A stretch of DNA of 64,000 bases from contig JNVV01000005.1 of assembly GCA_000733355.1 (NCBI GenBank), forward strand, positions 658,649 through 722,648. The letters are read 5' to 3'. The stretch's first letter is position 1. Every line of letters begins with the position of its first letter. The notes below the pieces were generated by a model. The model did no database searches, was not told the DNA's origin, and saw nothing but the letters and a program-made list of their open reading frames with translations. Source of the stretch: Falciphora oryzae. Lineage: Eukaryota; Ascomycota; Sordariomycetes; Magnaporthales; Magnaporthaceae. Shown here one piece after another: positions 10,901-23,016 of the stretch. A program made the position numbers and the translations under genes.

Positions 10901-10970
10901 GCATTAGTCTGCGCCTTGAAGAGGAAGGACAAGATTGCTACATGCTCAAGGCGTGGTCTTTCGTCAAACT

Positions 10971-10998
<28 letters not shown>
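10971..10998. repeat. (TA)14 microsatellite
   Basis: Fourteen perfect TA units, followed by further AT-rich sequence including tatatat at about 11029 and ctatataaac at about 11090. Confidence 0.9.
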
Positions 10999-11001
<3 letters not shown>

Positions 11002-11075
11002 TCATCACTCTCTCCGAAACCTTTATATATCCAGTCATATCACTATCCTCTTCAAAACCTTTATCGGTTTAGAAC

Positions 11076-11828
11076 ATGCACATCTTGATCTATATAAACC
11101 CTTCACAACTCAGGAACCAAATCCACCCGTTCTACCATTATGGGAGTCCGGCGTGTGCGTCTCGACAACACCCCCCCTGCGACGGCCTGCAGCACCCCGA
11201 CAAAGCCTGGGCCTACTATCCAAATGCCAGTCAAGTTTCACGGGCTGCCACGCATCGGCCAACTGGATTCCCCTTGACCCAGGACGCTGGCCTTTCCGGC
11301 AAACCAGGTCAGAGGCTTTCTCCATTCGCTCGACCGAAGGTCCGCCTCGACCTGACGGCACACCTCCGGGCCATCAACGAGCCGTCAGCCCAACTGCCAG
11401 TCGACCTCTCCCCCGCCAGCCGCATCCTGCTGGACAAGGAGACGTGGTGGTCGAGGAAAATCCCAGCCTCCCTCCGTCGGCGGCTCATCCGGCCATGGGC
11501 ACGAAACTCCCAGCCAAGAATAGTCCCGAGTGCGACGACCCGTGCCTGCGCAAGAGGAAAGACGACACCATCCAAGCCGAAATGCGCATTGGCACCAGCC
11601 CGGCCGGGCCAGGCGTTGCAGCCGAGCGAGAAGTCGAGATGGCCTCTCGTATCGCCCAATGCGCCGCGGGCGCCGACGTGCCTGTCAGGACACGCTAGTG
11701 CCAGCGATGGCGAACGTCGAGCGCCCCGCGCATCGCAGCCCGCGAGCACCGACGGGGGTGCCGACGAGATGTGCCGCAACGCCCACGCGGCCAGCCTACT
11801 GGGGCTCCCTCAACAACCAGCAGCATAA
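11076..11828 (+). CDS. Uncertain ORF, no recognised family
   Basis: Open from an ATG at 11076 to a TAA at 11826-11828 (250 codons). The middle reads KVRLDLTAHLRAINEP, QLPVDLSPASRILLDKE and TWWSRKIPASLRRR, which looks more protein-like than its ends. A second plus-strand frame is open over much of the same interval (to 11698), so one or both may be chance frames in GC-rich DNA. A TATA-like ctatataaac lies at about 11090, i.e. inside the ORF, which argues that any real start is further downstream (for example the ATG at 11140 in another frame). No function can be proposed. Confidence 0.18.
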   Translation: MHILIYINPSQLRNQIHPFYHYGSPACASRQHPPCDGLQHPDKAWAYYPNASQVSRAATHRPTGFPLTQDAGLSGKPGQRLSPFARPKVRLDLTAHLRAINEPSAQLPVDLSPASRILLDKETWWSRKIPASLRRRLIRPWARNSQPRIVPSATTRACARGKTTPSKPKCALAPARPGQALQPSEKSRWPLVSPNAPRAPTCLSGHASASDGERRAPRASQPASTDGGADEMCRNAHAASLLGLPQQPAA

Positions 11829-12156
11829 AGCCGGGCGTCAGGTCAATTCAAGAGCAGTACACATTGCGCTCATCACCAGGATCCCCCAATGTCGAGTTAC
11901 ACCAGACCCTCCTGGCTTTTCATATCAATATAAGGCAACAAGAATAGCGCTAGAGATAAAGGCTAGCGCATAAGACGAAGCTAGGTAGACCGGAAAATGA
12001 GAGGGGAACAAGTAGCAAACAAAAAAAAAGACCAACGACCATGGTATCTGCGAATACGCCTGACTCCGGACCATCACCATCAGCCTTCCATCCGACGGAG
12101 CCTACTGCCAGCTCGAGGATAAAAAAGGAAAACAATTTCGATGGACAGGATATATG

Positions 12157-12176
12157 AAAAAAAAAAAAAAAAAAAA
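12157..12176. repeat. A20 homopolymer
   Basis: Twenty A on the plus strand, which is a T-run in the sense direction about 0.5 kb downstream of the minus-strand C2H2 gene. Confidence 0.85.
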
Positions 12177-12687
12177 GAAGAGGATTGGCTCCAGTGGTCC
12201 CGTTTCTTCCCTGGCTGACGGTGATATCAGACATAGTTGGCCCATTCGCCAACGCCACCTCAAAAGTCCCCCCTTTTGGATGTAACATGAAGGAAAAAGA
12301 AAGAGACAAAACCAGGCATCAAAGCTAGAGCGTGTGATGCTGATGGCACCACAAGAGCCTAGAAGCCCGTGGTCCACTGAAGGTTGGTTCAGCGGCAGAA
12401 GCGTATGATGTATGTACGTACACCCAGGAAAGGTCTGAGTTGCAACGGCGTGAGAGGTCGTCGTCCCACCGGCCGACAAGTCACCCAGTCCATCTCGGGT
12501 TGCAGAGATTTCTATAGCCAAGTCCAGACAGGTTCCAGAACAAAACCCGGGGACAGTTCCCAATGAAGAAAGGATGATAAAAAGCTTAGCGTGGTCGAAA
12601 GTATGTGCAAAGAAGCTCGATCGAGTGAGCGTGTCGTGTTCGGGTTTCCTGAGTCCAACAAGACGAAAACAAAAAAAATTTCGCTCC

Positions 12688-14337
12688 CTATCCAGGCCCG
12701 AGTCGCCTCCGACGGCCGCGATTTGGGCCGTCGGGCCGTTGGGCCAGCACATCCCGGAGCATGGGATCGTCCTTGTCCTTGTCGACGTGGTGCACCCTCA
12801 CGTGGCGCTGCAGGTTGTCGGGTCGGGGGTACTTGTGTTCCCGATCCGGGCAAAAGGGGCAAATGTAGCCAGGCGAGTCGTGCACGAGCCCGTGCCGGAT
12901 CATCTCGTTCTTGCGCTTGAACCCCTTGCCGCCCTCGCTGCGGGGGCAGCCCTTGACGGGACAGTAGTGCGGCCGTGCCGACGAGTGCACGTTCATGTGC
13001 GAGTTGAGCAGGTACTGCGTGTGGAAGGGCAGCGAGTTGCAGCCCGGGTACTTGCACACGAAGTTGCCTCCCGACGGCGGGAGAGCAGCCTCGGGCATCA
13101 TGCGCCCGTCATTCCCAGGCCCGGCGGGGGTGTGGGCATAGTCGCCTGTGCTACCGGGTGTCTCTGTCGCGCTACTACTGCTGTAGTCGGTGTGTCTGGG
13201 GTAGCCGTTGGGTCCGACGTGATGCGCATAATAGGGACTTGGGGCACCCGACATGTGAGCCGCAGGCGATGGGAGATCCCCCCTCCTGAAATCTCCCGGC
13301 GACACCGGAGGCGAGGCGACCGACAAACTGGCCAGCCGCGGCATACCTCCCGACGGCGAATGTGGCTGATATGAGGTGCCGGTGCTACGGCGGCGATCGC
13401 CTTGGGAGGAATCCGAAATCCCGAGGTTGCTAAAGGTATCCCGGAAAGAGGGCAGGGGGTTATGGCTGCCGTTCGAGTCCGAGATGGGCGACATGATGCC
13501 GTGTATGGGCGGCAGCGATGGGTTGCGCGGCACATTCGTTGGCGACCGCAGGCCGACCTGATGGTGCCTCGGCGAGAGGCTTTGTTGTAGCGGGGAATGC
13601 GAGTATGCGCTGGTGCTTTGTGGGCTGTACGGAGACGCTCCGCTGAGAGCGCTGTGCCTGTCGTCCCGTTCCCTGCCCTCATCGCGTTCTCTTTCCCTAT
13701 CCAGATCCCTGAGAGGGGCCGGGCCGTCTCGGCGGCCTCCCCTGCCCGCGATGGCTGCCTTCCCCCGATCCAGCGAGTGCGTATCCGGGTCGGCAGCCGT
13801 CCGGCTGGCGCTGTCGCCGATCCCGCCGCCGAGGGCCGCCATGGCGCCGGCGGCCAGAGATTGCAATTCATCGAGGGGCGTTGGTGGTGGCGCATCGGCG
13901 GGGGGTAGGTCGTCGACGGACATGGTGTGTCCACGATCTCGGGCTGCGGACCCAGGTGACCTTCGCCTGCTTCCCCCGTCACCGTTATTGCTGTCGGAGT
14001 CGTCGTCGGAAAGGTTCTGGTCGGGGTCTTCGGAGGTGTCCGAGGGGAGGGCGCATTTGCCAGCCGAAATCACAGTTTCCTGGTGGCGACCACCGGCGAG
14101 CAAGGACATCAACACCGCATCACCCGGATTTGGCTTGGATTTCGAGTGGCCGGACTTTCTGGAACGCGAATTACTGGGCGGACTGTCCTCGGGGGCGTCG
14201 AGGTCCAGCGACGAGGACGGCGACGGGTTGATATCCACCTTGGTGCGAGCCGTGAACAGCGGGCTGTCTTTGAGGACGTAGTCTTCATCGGTGTAAAAGT
14301 CGCCGCTGGCCGGAGGAGCGTGAGCCCAGGAATTCAT
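12688..14337 (-). CDS. C2H2 zinc-finger transcription factor
   Basis: A single exon of 549 codons runs from the ATG at 14337 to a TAG at 12688-12690. Three C-terminal zinc fingers are visible: about residues 428-451 (CKYPGC...HTQYLLNSHMNVH), 459-486 (CPVKGCPRSEGGKGFKRKNEMIRH) and 493-516 (CPFCPDREHKYPRPDNLQRHVRVHH). They have irregular spacing of the kind seen in fungal-specific C2H2 regulators. The first 420 residues are Ser/Pro/Gly-rich and disordered, with acidic patches (LSDDDSDSNNGDGG) that could be activation or interaction surfaces. The last residues are basic (GRRRRLG). It is probably a nuclear DNA-binding regulator; no specific pathway can be read from the sequence. Its upstream side is an 8.7-kb region with no gene. 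Confidence 0.9.
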   Translation of the reverse strand: MNSWAHAPPASGDFYTDEDYVLKDSPLFTARTKVDINPSPSSSLDLDAPEDSPPSNSRSRKSGHSKSKPNPGDAVLMSLLAGGRHQETVISAGKCALPSDTSEDPDQNLSDDDSDSNNGDGGSRRRSPGSAARDRGHTMSVDDLPPADAPPPTPLDELQSLAAGAMAALGGGIGDSASRTAADPDTHSLDRGKAAIAGRGGRRDGPAPLRDLDRERERDEGRERDDRHSALSGASPYSPQSTSAYSHSPLQQSLSPRHHQVGLRSPTNVPRNPSLPPIHGIMSPISDSNGSHNPLPSFRDTFSNLGISDSSQGDRRRSTGTSYQPHSPSGGMPRLASLSVASPPVSPGDFRRGDLPSPAAHMSGAPSPYYAHHVGPNGYPRHTDYSSSSATETPGSTGDYAHTPAGPGNDGRMMPEAALPPSGGNFVCKYPGCNSLPFHTQYLLNSHMNVHSSARPHYCPVKGCPRSEGGKGFKRKNEMIRHGLVHDSPGYICPFCPDREHKYPRPDNLQRHVRVHHVDKDKDDPMLRDVLAQRPDGPNRGRRRRLGPG

Positions 14338-16095
14338 CTCGTATCCGCTTCTTGTGTGCTCTGCTTTCTACTCACGGGGGAGGCCGTCGGTTCAGTGCGC
14401 CATGGGTAGGGGGAGCGAGTCGGGCAAGGTTGGCTGTGACCCGTGCGCGAGGCAGCAACCAGACTCCCGTCCAAGCCCCGAGTCCACAGAACAAACAACC
14501 TCGGGCAAGTAAGCGCGACGCCCAATGACGAGATGGGCCCCTCCCTTCCTGGAGCTATGCGGTCGTTCAGTGCCGCTGAGGGGCGGCTATATGTGGCTGT
14601 GTTCCCACGCTCTTTCTAGTGCGCCGCCTTGTATCGGCCACCAAATTTATACGCGCCGCCTGGTGCAGCCAGTAAGTCCTCCGCCCAGATATCCTCCTCT
14701 TTCGTCTCGCGGGTAAGATAGACCCCCTGAGGGAGTAGTCGAAGTCGTTCGTGTGACCAGCAAACGGATTGCTGGTTGGTAGGTGCGCAGGTACAGCCGC
14801 CGTCCGAAGCCTCTCCGCTTCGTTTGGGTTGGCGGCAAGGAGAGCGCGCTGCTGCTGCTGCTGGAGCGATGGGGCGGGCGATAATCGCACGGCAGGCACA
14901 CACGCAGGTAGGCCTTCTCCCCCGTCAGGTTTGACGTGAGGGGAGAGGTTGCGGTATGACTGTGCTGGCTGGGTGCCGGCAGTGTGGGGAGAGGTGGTGG
15001 TGAGTCGGGGTCGGAGTCGGAGTCGGTGGAGGAGACGGCGGGACTGAAGTTGGGGAAAGCGGTATGGGGTCCCGTCTTGTTTGTATGGATGCGACGATCC
15101 TCCTGACTGGGCTGGGGGCGCGGGCAGCGTCTGGGACCTGCCCTGGAACAAAGTTGGATGCGTGCAAGGCGTGGCGTCAAAGCGGGCAGGGCCTGGGCTG
15201 GACCCCGGGACGTTTGTTCACAGAGCCCCAGGACGCTAATGCGGCGGAAAGAGCAAAGGGAAGCTCAATGGACGGATGCGCGGCGCCGCCCTGGGCACTG
15301 TGCGGGCTGGGCTGTGGGCCGAGGTGGGCACTGGAGCTTCGCAGCTTGAGAGTCAAATGACACTGTGCGCAACTATGGCAGGCGCGGCCGCGGTCGGTGG
15401 AGCCCCTTGGAGCCCTGGGGAGCCCTTGGGTCGCAATTTGGGACGGCCTGCGCTGCGCTGGACGGCCAGGCGCCGTCCTTTCTGGGACTTGCCGCGTGAC
15501 GTGACTCGTTCGTGACCCGCTCGTTGATGTGAGAGCCGGCGGGGGATTTGCGTTAAAATTGGCTGCAATGCTGGGGAAAAAGAGGAGGGAGCGGGGCCGC
15601 GGGCCTGCCTGGTCTGGCCCTGTCTTGTTTCGTTCCAAATCCAGTCAGTCTGCCCTCTGCTCCAAACAGCCTGGTCCGTCCGTTTAATTTCTCTGCACAA
15701 AGAATCGCCCCAAAAACAGACAGCCACTATATTGCCCCTCTGCAAGCGAACGCCGCCGCCCGCCCTCGCACCGTCCGTCCGTCCGTTAGGGCAGGCCCAG
15801 GGGGGAGGAAGGAGCAAGGATGGAGGCTGAGGATGGCTGATACTGTCCGAGACGTATAACGTGCAGATGGATGGATGGGTGTCCCCTCTCGCGTGCTTGC
15901 TGTGTCTTTCTCTCCTGCTGTCTCAGCACTGGCGGAACGCACTGCGCCCACCCACACCGCGCCACCTGGCAATCACGCAACTGAACAAGAGCTCTCCAGG
16001 TGAGACTCGGCCGCGGACAGCGAGCCGGTGACCAGCCGGGTATCGTGGGGAAAGGGGCCTGGGCTGGGATTGGGATGGATGGGTGGAGGGCTGGT

Positions 16096-16123
16096 CGGTT
16101 GGTTGGTTGGTTGGTCGGTCGGT
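16096..16123. repeat. GGTT/GGTC microsatellite
   Basis: Tandem ggttggttggttggttggtc with drift to ggtcggtttcg at its end. Confidence 0.7.
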
Positions 16124-16830
16124 TTCGTCGGTTGATTAGGGCCCGCCCTGCCGAGGGGAAACAAGAACCTTCAACCTAGCAGCAAGATGGATCGTAAAAA
16201 AGATAACCGGGGTTGCGTTGGGTGGTGGCGTGGCACCCTGACTTCGCCGCTGACAATCGATCCCGGCGAGATGCAGGAGTAAGATGGCAATTGAGCAGAT
16301 TGAGCGTGGCTATGCTTCCCGTCGGGGCAAGGGTGGGCGAGGTGTGGTGGTGGTGCACGCGAATAGAACCTTTGAGTGCAACCCTCAAAAAGCCTCAAGG
16401 AAGGACAGGGCCGCCCGCGATGTCAGCGTTTGTGTATCCGCCATCTGTCTCTCGCATCTTGGCCCAAGGGGAGGGGAGGAAGGTCAGGAGACAGCGCAAG
16501 CGCCAGGGGAGCACGAGCAGGCCCCGAGACCTCGATCCGATAGCACCAGACAGGTCCCAAGAGGGTGTGTGGTACGTGGTTGCGTGGACCCAGCTGAGCC
16601 GCTTGACGGGAGCGAGCGGGAACACCAGCATCCATCGGTCATTGATTGATCTGGTGCCTGTGGACTCGGCGCAATCGAAGACTCGATCAAACCAGCCGCC
16701 AGCAAGGTCGCAAACAAGAGTGGAGAGGTTACTAACAGGAATAAGCCGCATACGTACCGGACCGTCCAGACACCGTCTGATGACAACAAGCTGCCCGCAG
16801 CACACCCCCAGGTCGCGACTGCCCGCAACT

Positions 16831-16852
16831 AAAAAAAAAAAAAAAAAAAAAA
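16831..16852. repeat. A22 homopolymer
   Basis: Twenty-two A in the 8.7-kb gene-free region. Confidence 0.85.
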
Positions 16853-17051
16853 GGTAAACAAAGGCCGAGCCCCAGAACCCAAGGGTCCAGAACCGTGGCC
16901 GTTCGCCGTGAACCTTTCTGGTCCAATCTCCCGGGTGATCCAGACAGATTCCCAGGTGGGAGGGGATGGAGGACGAGATGGTTGGCACCGTGCGCTTGGC
17001 ACTGAGCTGTGCGCACACTTTGGGATGTCTAGTTTCCTTGGCTATTTTTGC

Positions 17052-17069
17052 TTTTTTTTTTTTTTTTTT
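17052..17069. repeat. T18 homopolymer
   Basis: About 18 T, only 200 nt from the A22 run at 16831. The two could pair as arms of a weak hairpin. Confidence 0.85.
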
Positions 17070-18474
17070 CCTTCTTTCGCCCCGATTTGGATAACCAATG
17101 TCAGTCGCCGTAGCCGCCACTGACAGCCCGTCGGGTGGCTTGACGAAAAAAAAGAAAAGAAAAGAATGGCCTCCAGCAAGATACGAGAGAGCCAAGCGTG
17201 CCTCCGTCCAAGACGAGGGTGGGCGCGAACAGGGACAAGGGGCTGTGTCTGCCGGGTCGGAGCGGACAGGAAACGGCGATGCCAGGGGACCCGATGGGGA
17301 CGGATCATCACCGATGGCTTTTTACCCTTGGCCCAAAGACAAACAAGGTTTGGGACTAGGTGGGTTTAGGTTGCCAGGTGTTTGCACTTACGATGCGAAG
17401 CGGATGCTCTTTTGTTCGATCCTCGTCACTTTTGGAGGTGCGTCGTCCCCCTCGTGGCGTTCCGCAAAGGGCCGAGAAAGCCAAATGTGCGTCTTTTTCT
17501 TTCTCTCGCTCCCGAGCTAAGCCAGAAGGGGAGAGGGGAATGGTGCCTGACCCGAGCAGAGATTTCGACCCTGTGCAAGATCCAGGGGTGTTTTGCTGAT
17601 GGGAGGAGCGCGGATCGTCCGGCCTCTGCAACGATCGGCCCAAGTTTGCGGCTGTCAATCTAGAGCCACCCATGCAACAACGGCCATGCGTGGACAGCGA
17701 GCGACCTTTTCGAGACGTCGTGTGTAGGACGACATGTATGGATATGAGGAAGGCGAAGAGAGAGTATTGGAGGGGACGACCCCGTGCTACGTTGGGCTCA
17801 GGACCGTAGAGTAGTTCCTTGTTTGCCGTTGCTCTTGGCGGCAAAGCTGACCGGAGAGAGGACGACATAAAACACGCAAACGCAAAGCAAAGTAAGCCAG
17901 GAGGGAAATCCCCTCCTCCCCTTCGCTCCTCCTCTTCCCTCCACTCCCTCTTTTTCTCTCACTCTCCGCCCGCCCGCTCCGAATGAAGGCCGCAGCGCGG
18001 CCCATTGAATACGGGGCTGGCATGCAGATAATCGAAAGACTATGGTAGGCTAGTCATCGATCCAAGGCGGGCGATATGCGTCCTCCAAGAGAAGCTGCAT
18101 TGTCCATTGGGCAGTTTCTGGTCCCCCTTTCCACTAGAGGCGTGTTTGCCCTTCCAGCCGGCCCTATGCGAGGTGTCTGTGTGAGTGGGTTTGGGCTTTT
18201 CTGCGGGCAGACACGCAGACGGCACACAAAACCAAGACGCAATCATAAGCTGATCCTTTCCCCACGCTAGTCCTGTTCGACTTTGCGCCGGGCGGGAACC
18301 ATGCAGCAGAGCAAAGGAGCCTCCTCCCTCCCTTGCACATACATGGACGCATCTGGATAACCTGTCTCCGCTTGCTACGCGTATCCATCTCTCTTTGCCT
18401 TGCCAAGTTCGAGCCCTACCAACATGCACTCACGGAACCTGCGCACACTCCACACTCTCGGAGGGAACCATCCC

Positions 18475-18492
18475 AAAAAAAAAAAAAAAAAA
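18475..18492. repeat. A18 homopolymer
   Basis: About 18 A in the gene-free region. Confidence 0.85.
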
Positions 18493-20743
18493 GGGCAGTC
18501 AGATATTGAGAGGGGCCGCGATGTGAGCCTCCCCACCCATGTCATCTCGCTCTGTCGCCTCGGTCTCGGCGACTCGGTGAGAGGTATCGTCTGGTGGAGT
18601 TTCTGGCCCGTCCTTTGGTGCTATCTGGGCCCAGGTTCTTTTCTAGCGAGGCATGTAGATCGTTAGACACATCCAGCACCAGCCGGTTAGGCTGGTGTGA
18701 CTAAAGAACCCAGGCCGCATCCTCACTCACTTACTCACCGCTTTTGTTTCGTTTGAGTAAAAAGGAAGCACGCGTTGTTTTCTTGGGGGGGTGGGCAGAG
18801 CAGGGTTGCATCTAGCCAAAGTAGGCTGGGCGTGTTTGCATATTGATTGCCTCACCTCGTCCCCCAAAGGGTCAAATCAACACTCTCTCTTTGCGCCTGG
18901 GCCGCCGTGCCCCGTCGTCGATGACTGCAGTTATGCAATACGACGAGATGCACTTACCTGCCTACCTGGGCCATTGCCATCCGGGTCAGAGCGTGGTACC
19001 GAAGCAGGTCGGCAGGCATTCGCCTCGAAAAAGTTTGTTTGAAACCCTGCTCCCTCCCGAGAGGAAAAAAAGAAGAAGAAGTGGGCGAGTGGGGTGAGGT
19101 TCATGTTTCTCTTCCCCCGATCCCATGAATCAGAGCCCGAGTGCTCCGCGCAGGGTGCAACGGGTCCGGCGAAGCGTTATTGACCATCTTGGGATGCGAT
19201 GCTGGGCACATACACGTGCGTGCTATTCGGGCGCACGCGTTCGCCAGATAACGAGTGGCTCGATGCTGGCCTCGCCTCTTCCCGGGCAAAGCAATGCGCT
19301 GACCCGAGTGGCGCGTCAAGGAGGTTCGCCGCCATGGAATCGCAGGCAGCCGGCAGCCTTGGCAAGGGTCTGCCTGTTTGTGACTTTCTTGAGGCTGCCG
19401 CATTGCATTATCACACAGACTCTTGAGGCCGGCGAGAATAAAATAAAATATAAAATAAAAAAATAAAAATTGGGATTGAAAAGAAGAAACAAAAGAAGGA
19501 GCCAAAAGGCCAAGTACTGGGTGGGGTCGTCTGTCTGGAGCTTGACAAATTTGAGGTGGCTGAGCCCTTCGGCTGTCGTCGATCCCCTGGCATGGGGCTG
19601 GCGCCGTGGTTTATTGGACGCGGCCTCGAGGCTGATGAGGTTCCGGCGCTGCACTTTGCATGCACAAGCAGTGCGCGGAAGGTCCCCATTCGGTCTTAGT
19701 CCGAGTCCCTGCTTCGCTGCCGACCGCCGAGGGATCTTTGTGTGCTTGTGTTTGGCGCAAAAGAGAAGGCCAGCACATCACACCGCGCATGTGCAGGCCC
19801 GACCCAGCGGGATGTTCCCAGTTGCAGGGCTGAGGGCACATTTCCGCCGTCTCCATTCATACGCCGGCAGCCAGCCCGCTCATGCTCGTCGTACGGATAT
19901 CCGTATCATTTCCTACTATAGCACGTACGTGGCAAGAGTGGTCGCCACCGTATTTCCGTCGGGGCAAGACGGGAGAGGATGGACGATTTGCCGTCCGCCC
20001 CATTTCGGTTGTTATGGTGTATAGGCAGGTATGTGTGTGTGGCTTCATTTTTTTTTTTATACCCTGCTTTATGCGCCACCGAGATTCTCTCGCCCTTCCA
20101 TCCGTGACGCCCGCCGAGAGAAGTGCCGTGGCGTATGCAGGTCCCGCCGTTATTTGATATTGCAACACGCAATTGCAACAAAAAAAAGAGACCGGTGGTG
20201 TTTTGTTGAGGCTCAATTTTGAGCCCCTCCCCAGCCCCTCCCCTCCCCTTGCCGCCGTTGGTTTGGTTTGCCCCAGTGGTAACTCGAAGGGGAGGGGGCA
20301 AACAGAGTTGGAAACATTGACAGCGGTCTCGACAGGGGGAGGCCCCTGCCGGGCAGAGCGAAGCGAGGACCCGTCCAAGGTTTTACCCTTTCCGTAGCCT
20401 TTTTGCTTTTTTTTCTTTTCTTTTTTTTCGGTACTTCCCATCCATGGAATTGGCAGATAACACACAATGACTGGAGGCTTCACTTTGGCGCGCACTGTTT
20501 TGTGGTGGGTGCTGAGGCCAATGATCCTTCCTGCTGCAGTTCGATGTTTGTGCTTTGTCCATGGTCTGTCCGATCCCAGAACCTCGTAAATGAATCAGCC
20601 CAGCAGCCAGCCCCTCAACCACCCGTTGGGCCCATGTCTGTTGGCTGGACTGCTGCGGCGCTGGGCGATATGGGGATTTCTTTGGCAGAGAGATATACAT
20701 GGATTTCCCCTCCTTGGTGCTGTCCCCCGTCTGCTCCTCCTGC

Positions 20744-20771
20744 TTTTTTTTTTTTTTTTTTTTTTTTTTTT
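20744..20771. repeat. T28 homopolymer
   Basis: About 28 T, the second longest homopolymer in the window. Confidence 0.85.
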
Positions 20772-21666
20772 CTCGGGGACCACAGTTTTGCTGACGTGGA
20801 ACGCAGTCGCCTGCCGAAGCCGCCTCCAAAGACCAGCTTTAAGGAGTTGCCAGTGTATACTCAGTAAGTATTCCAGTGAATGTGGGTGGGGTTGGATCGT
20901 TCCCGAGTTGAATGGAAGATTTCGGGTGGTAAACGACGGAGCAAAGAAGGCCACGAGACGAATGAAGGGAAGCGGGTGAGAGAGAGAGAGGGAGGGATTG
21001 AGAGCCGTCGAGGAAAAAAAGGGTGGGGAAGCTGGCTTCCTTGTCCGAGCAGGATCCAGTGCTACATCCGAAGCGGCCTAGCACGGCGGCGGGCCAGCCC
21101 AGCCCCTGGGAGATGGAGCGAGTGGTGATTGATTGAATGGTCGTGGTGTGAGCAATCTGGCTGCGTCCCGTACCACATGTGCCACCATCGTGACTTGCCA
21201 AAGCGACACTTTTTGATGCGACTCCGACCCAAAAAGTCGCGACACACTTTAACCGAACCGGTTGCTTCGAAATTTCAGCCGCCAATAAACGGAGCCGCTG
21301 AGCCGCAATCCAGCAGGGGGGGAAAGCACGACCCCAGCAGGAGAAACAGGCTGGGGCGGCCGGGTGGGCCGCAAGGTTTGCACGCCGCACCCAACCAGCT
21401 CCAAGCGATCGGCGGCCTGTGCGCAATCCCTTGTAGAAAACAGACGGCGGGCCCCTCTGCCCGCTGCAACCCCAACTCACTCAGCAGCGCCTGTGCGGTG
21501 CAGGCAGGCGGGCGCGTGGTTGGTTGTCGGACGGGAAGCGCATTTCGATCTTCGCTGTGCTTCCGCTTCCAGAACCCGCACCCACCCCATTCATTACCCT
21601 CCTGGGCAAGTATAGTGTAAGTGCACGTCTAACCCTTACTAAAATTGGGACATGTTGAGACGGGAG

Positions 21667-21766
21667 TTTTTTTTTTTTTTTGCTTCCTGCCAGCCAGACG
21701 TGCCAAGACCAGCCAACGAGCTTATCTCCCTCACCGGGCTGCCCTCATTTTTTTTTTTTTTTTTTT
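21667..21766. repeat. Two T-runs (T15 and T19)
   Basis: T15 at 21667-21681 and T19 at 21748-21766, about 70 nt apart. Confidence 0.85.
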
Positions 21767-23016
21767 GAGATTACTTCAATAAACATCCATGGAGGAGGCC
21801 CTGACACGCAAAGATTGTTGGCTGGCACCTGCCGCAAGCAAAATCCGGTCCGTCCTGTCTGTCCGTCTGTCTCCCATGCCCAAAAAGAAAAAAAAGAAAA
21901 AAAAGGTGGACTCGGACTGCACCACCGTGCGAGGTCGCAAGAAATCAAATGCTGCCTCGTCGGCCAAGGGAACCCCGGCTTTGGCCCGCCGCCCGCCTAT
22001 GGGGACCAGAATGTCGAGTCCCCGGATGGTAGGTGGTCAACAGCTCCAAATCGTCGATGTGGGCTGCTTTGCTTGGGCACAGCCGCAACGCCAAGGCCCC
22101 GCCCGGTCCATCGTCGATGCCATGCATGCGCGCAGCCAACGAGGGGGGAGAAGAAAAAGGAGACGGAGGAAGAGGGAGGCTCTGGAGGGTTGCCCCGCAT
22201 GATCTTCTTTTCCGCGCGTGTACGGTGTACCGGTACGACGTATGTACATGCGTCCAGCGGCAAACAACGCCACATAAACCTCCTCCTACTCCTCCGAGGA
22301 CAAGCAAGGAACCCAGAGTGGCGCCAGCCCCCCCTCGGCAATGCGGGCATCATGACAACCCCGCGTGCTGAACTATATTGGCGGTGGTGGCATGAGAGGG
22401 GCGAGCGGGCAAAAAACCGGCCCTAAAGAGGAATTTTTGTTGAACCTTTCTTTCGCCCGTTGTTTTGCTGCATGCCAGTGCTCGGTATACCTCTCACTCA
22501 ATATCTCGATGGGCCCCGTAGCAGACATACAGACTAATTTGCATGGTAGCGAGCCGTCTGACTTGCGTAATTCGTAAGTCGGGGGCCTGGAGCTGGGCGG
22601 GCTTACGTTTCATGTCCTCTTCAAGAATATGAATGGATGGCCCGGGGGTGCGTCTTTCGGGATGCATCTTCACATCGGCATGGCAGGACTCGGCTGGATC
22701 TCGAGAAATGCGACGCCGAGTTTCGGCAATCTAAACTCGCGCTCGTCCTCGTTCTTCGGTTCGCGTCGGCGAGGGAGGGTCCACCGCAGCCTAATGGGCG
22801 GGCGGAAGGAATTGCCGGCGGGCGGTATCATGTGTCCTGAATCATGTGCAGCGATGTGGTGGGTGTTTTGCCCGAAGAGGCATTTTGAGGGATGCACCGG
22901 TTCGAGCAGGTTTGTCTAGGTCACGCAGTTGTCGTGACGTCCAAGTGTTTGTTTTGTCCCCTCTTTGGTCGACGCCCCTTGCCGATCTACCAACCGACTC
23001 TTTCCCGCTCGAAACA

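Larger units (their letters stand above)
10303..12687. other. Gene-poor, partly decayed region downstream of the pseudogene
   Basis: Holds a probable coding remnant (about 10416-10900), a TA microsatellite (10971-10998), AT-rich sequence to about 11110, an uncertain ORF (11076-11828) and an A20 run (12157-12176) downstream of the C2H2 gene. No intact recognised gene. Confidence 0.55.
14338..23016. other. 8.7-kb region without a recognisable gene
   Basis: Separates the divergent starts of the C2H2 gene (-) and the alcohol dehydrogenase (+). I checked the longer frames on both strands (for example 16395-17195, 19470-20024 and 19857-20495). They are short, overlap on opposite strands, run through homopolymers and show no domain. 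Long A/T runs lie at 16831-16852, 17052-17069, 18475-18492, 20744-20771, 21667-21681 and 21748-21766, and a GGTT repeat at about 16096-16123. The C2H2 gene's leader and promoter, and possibly noncoding transcripts, may occupy it. Confidence 0.6.

Noticed and set aside
16395..17195. 266-codon minus-strand frame in the 8.7-kb region
   Set aside because: It runs through homopolymers (KKKKKK, FFFF), overlaps plus-strand frames and has no recognisable domain.
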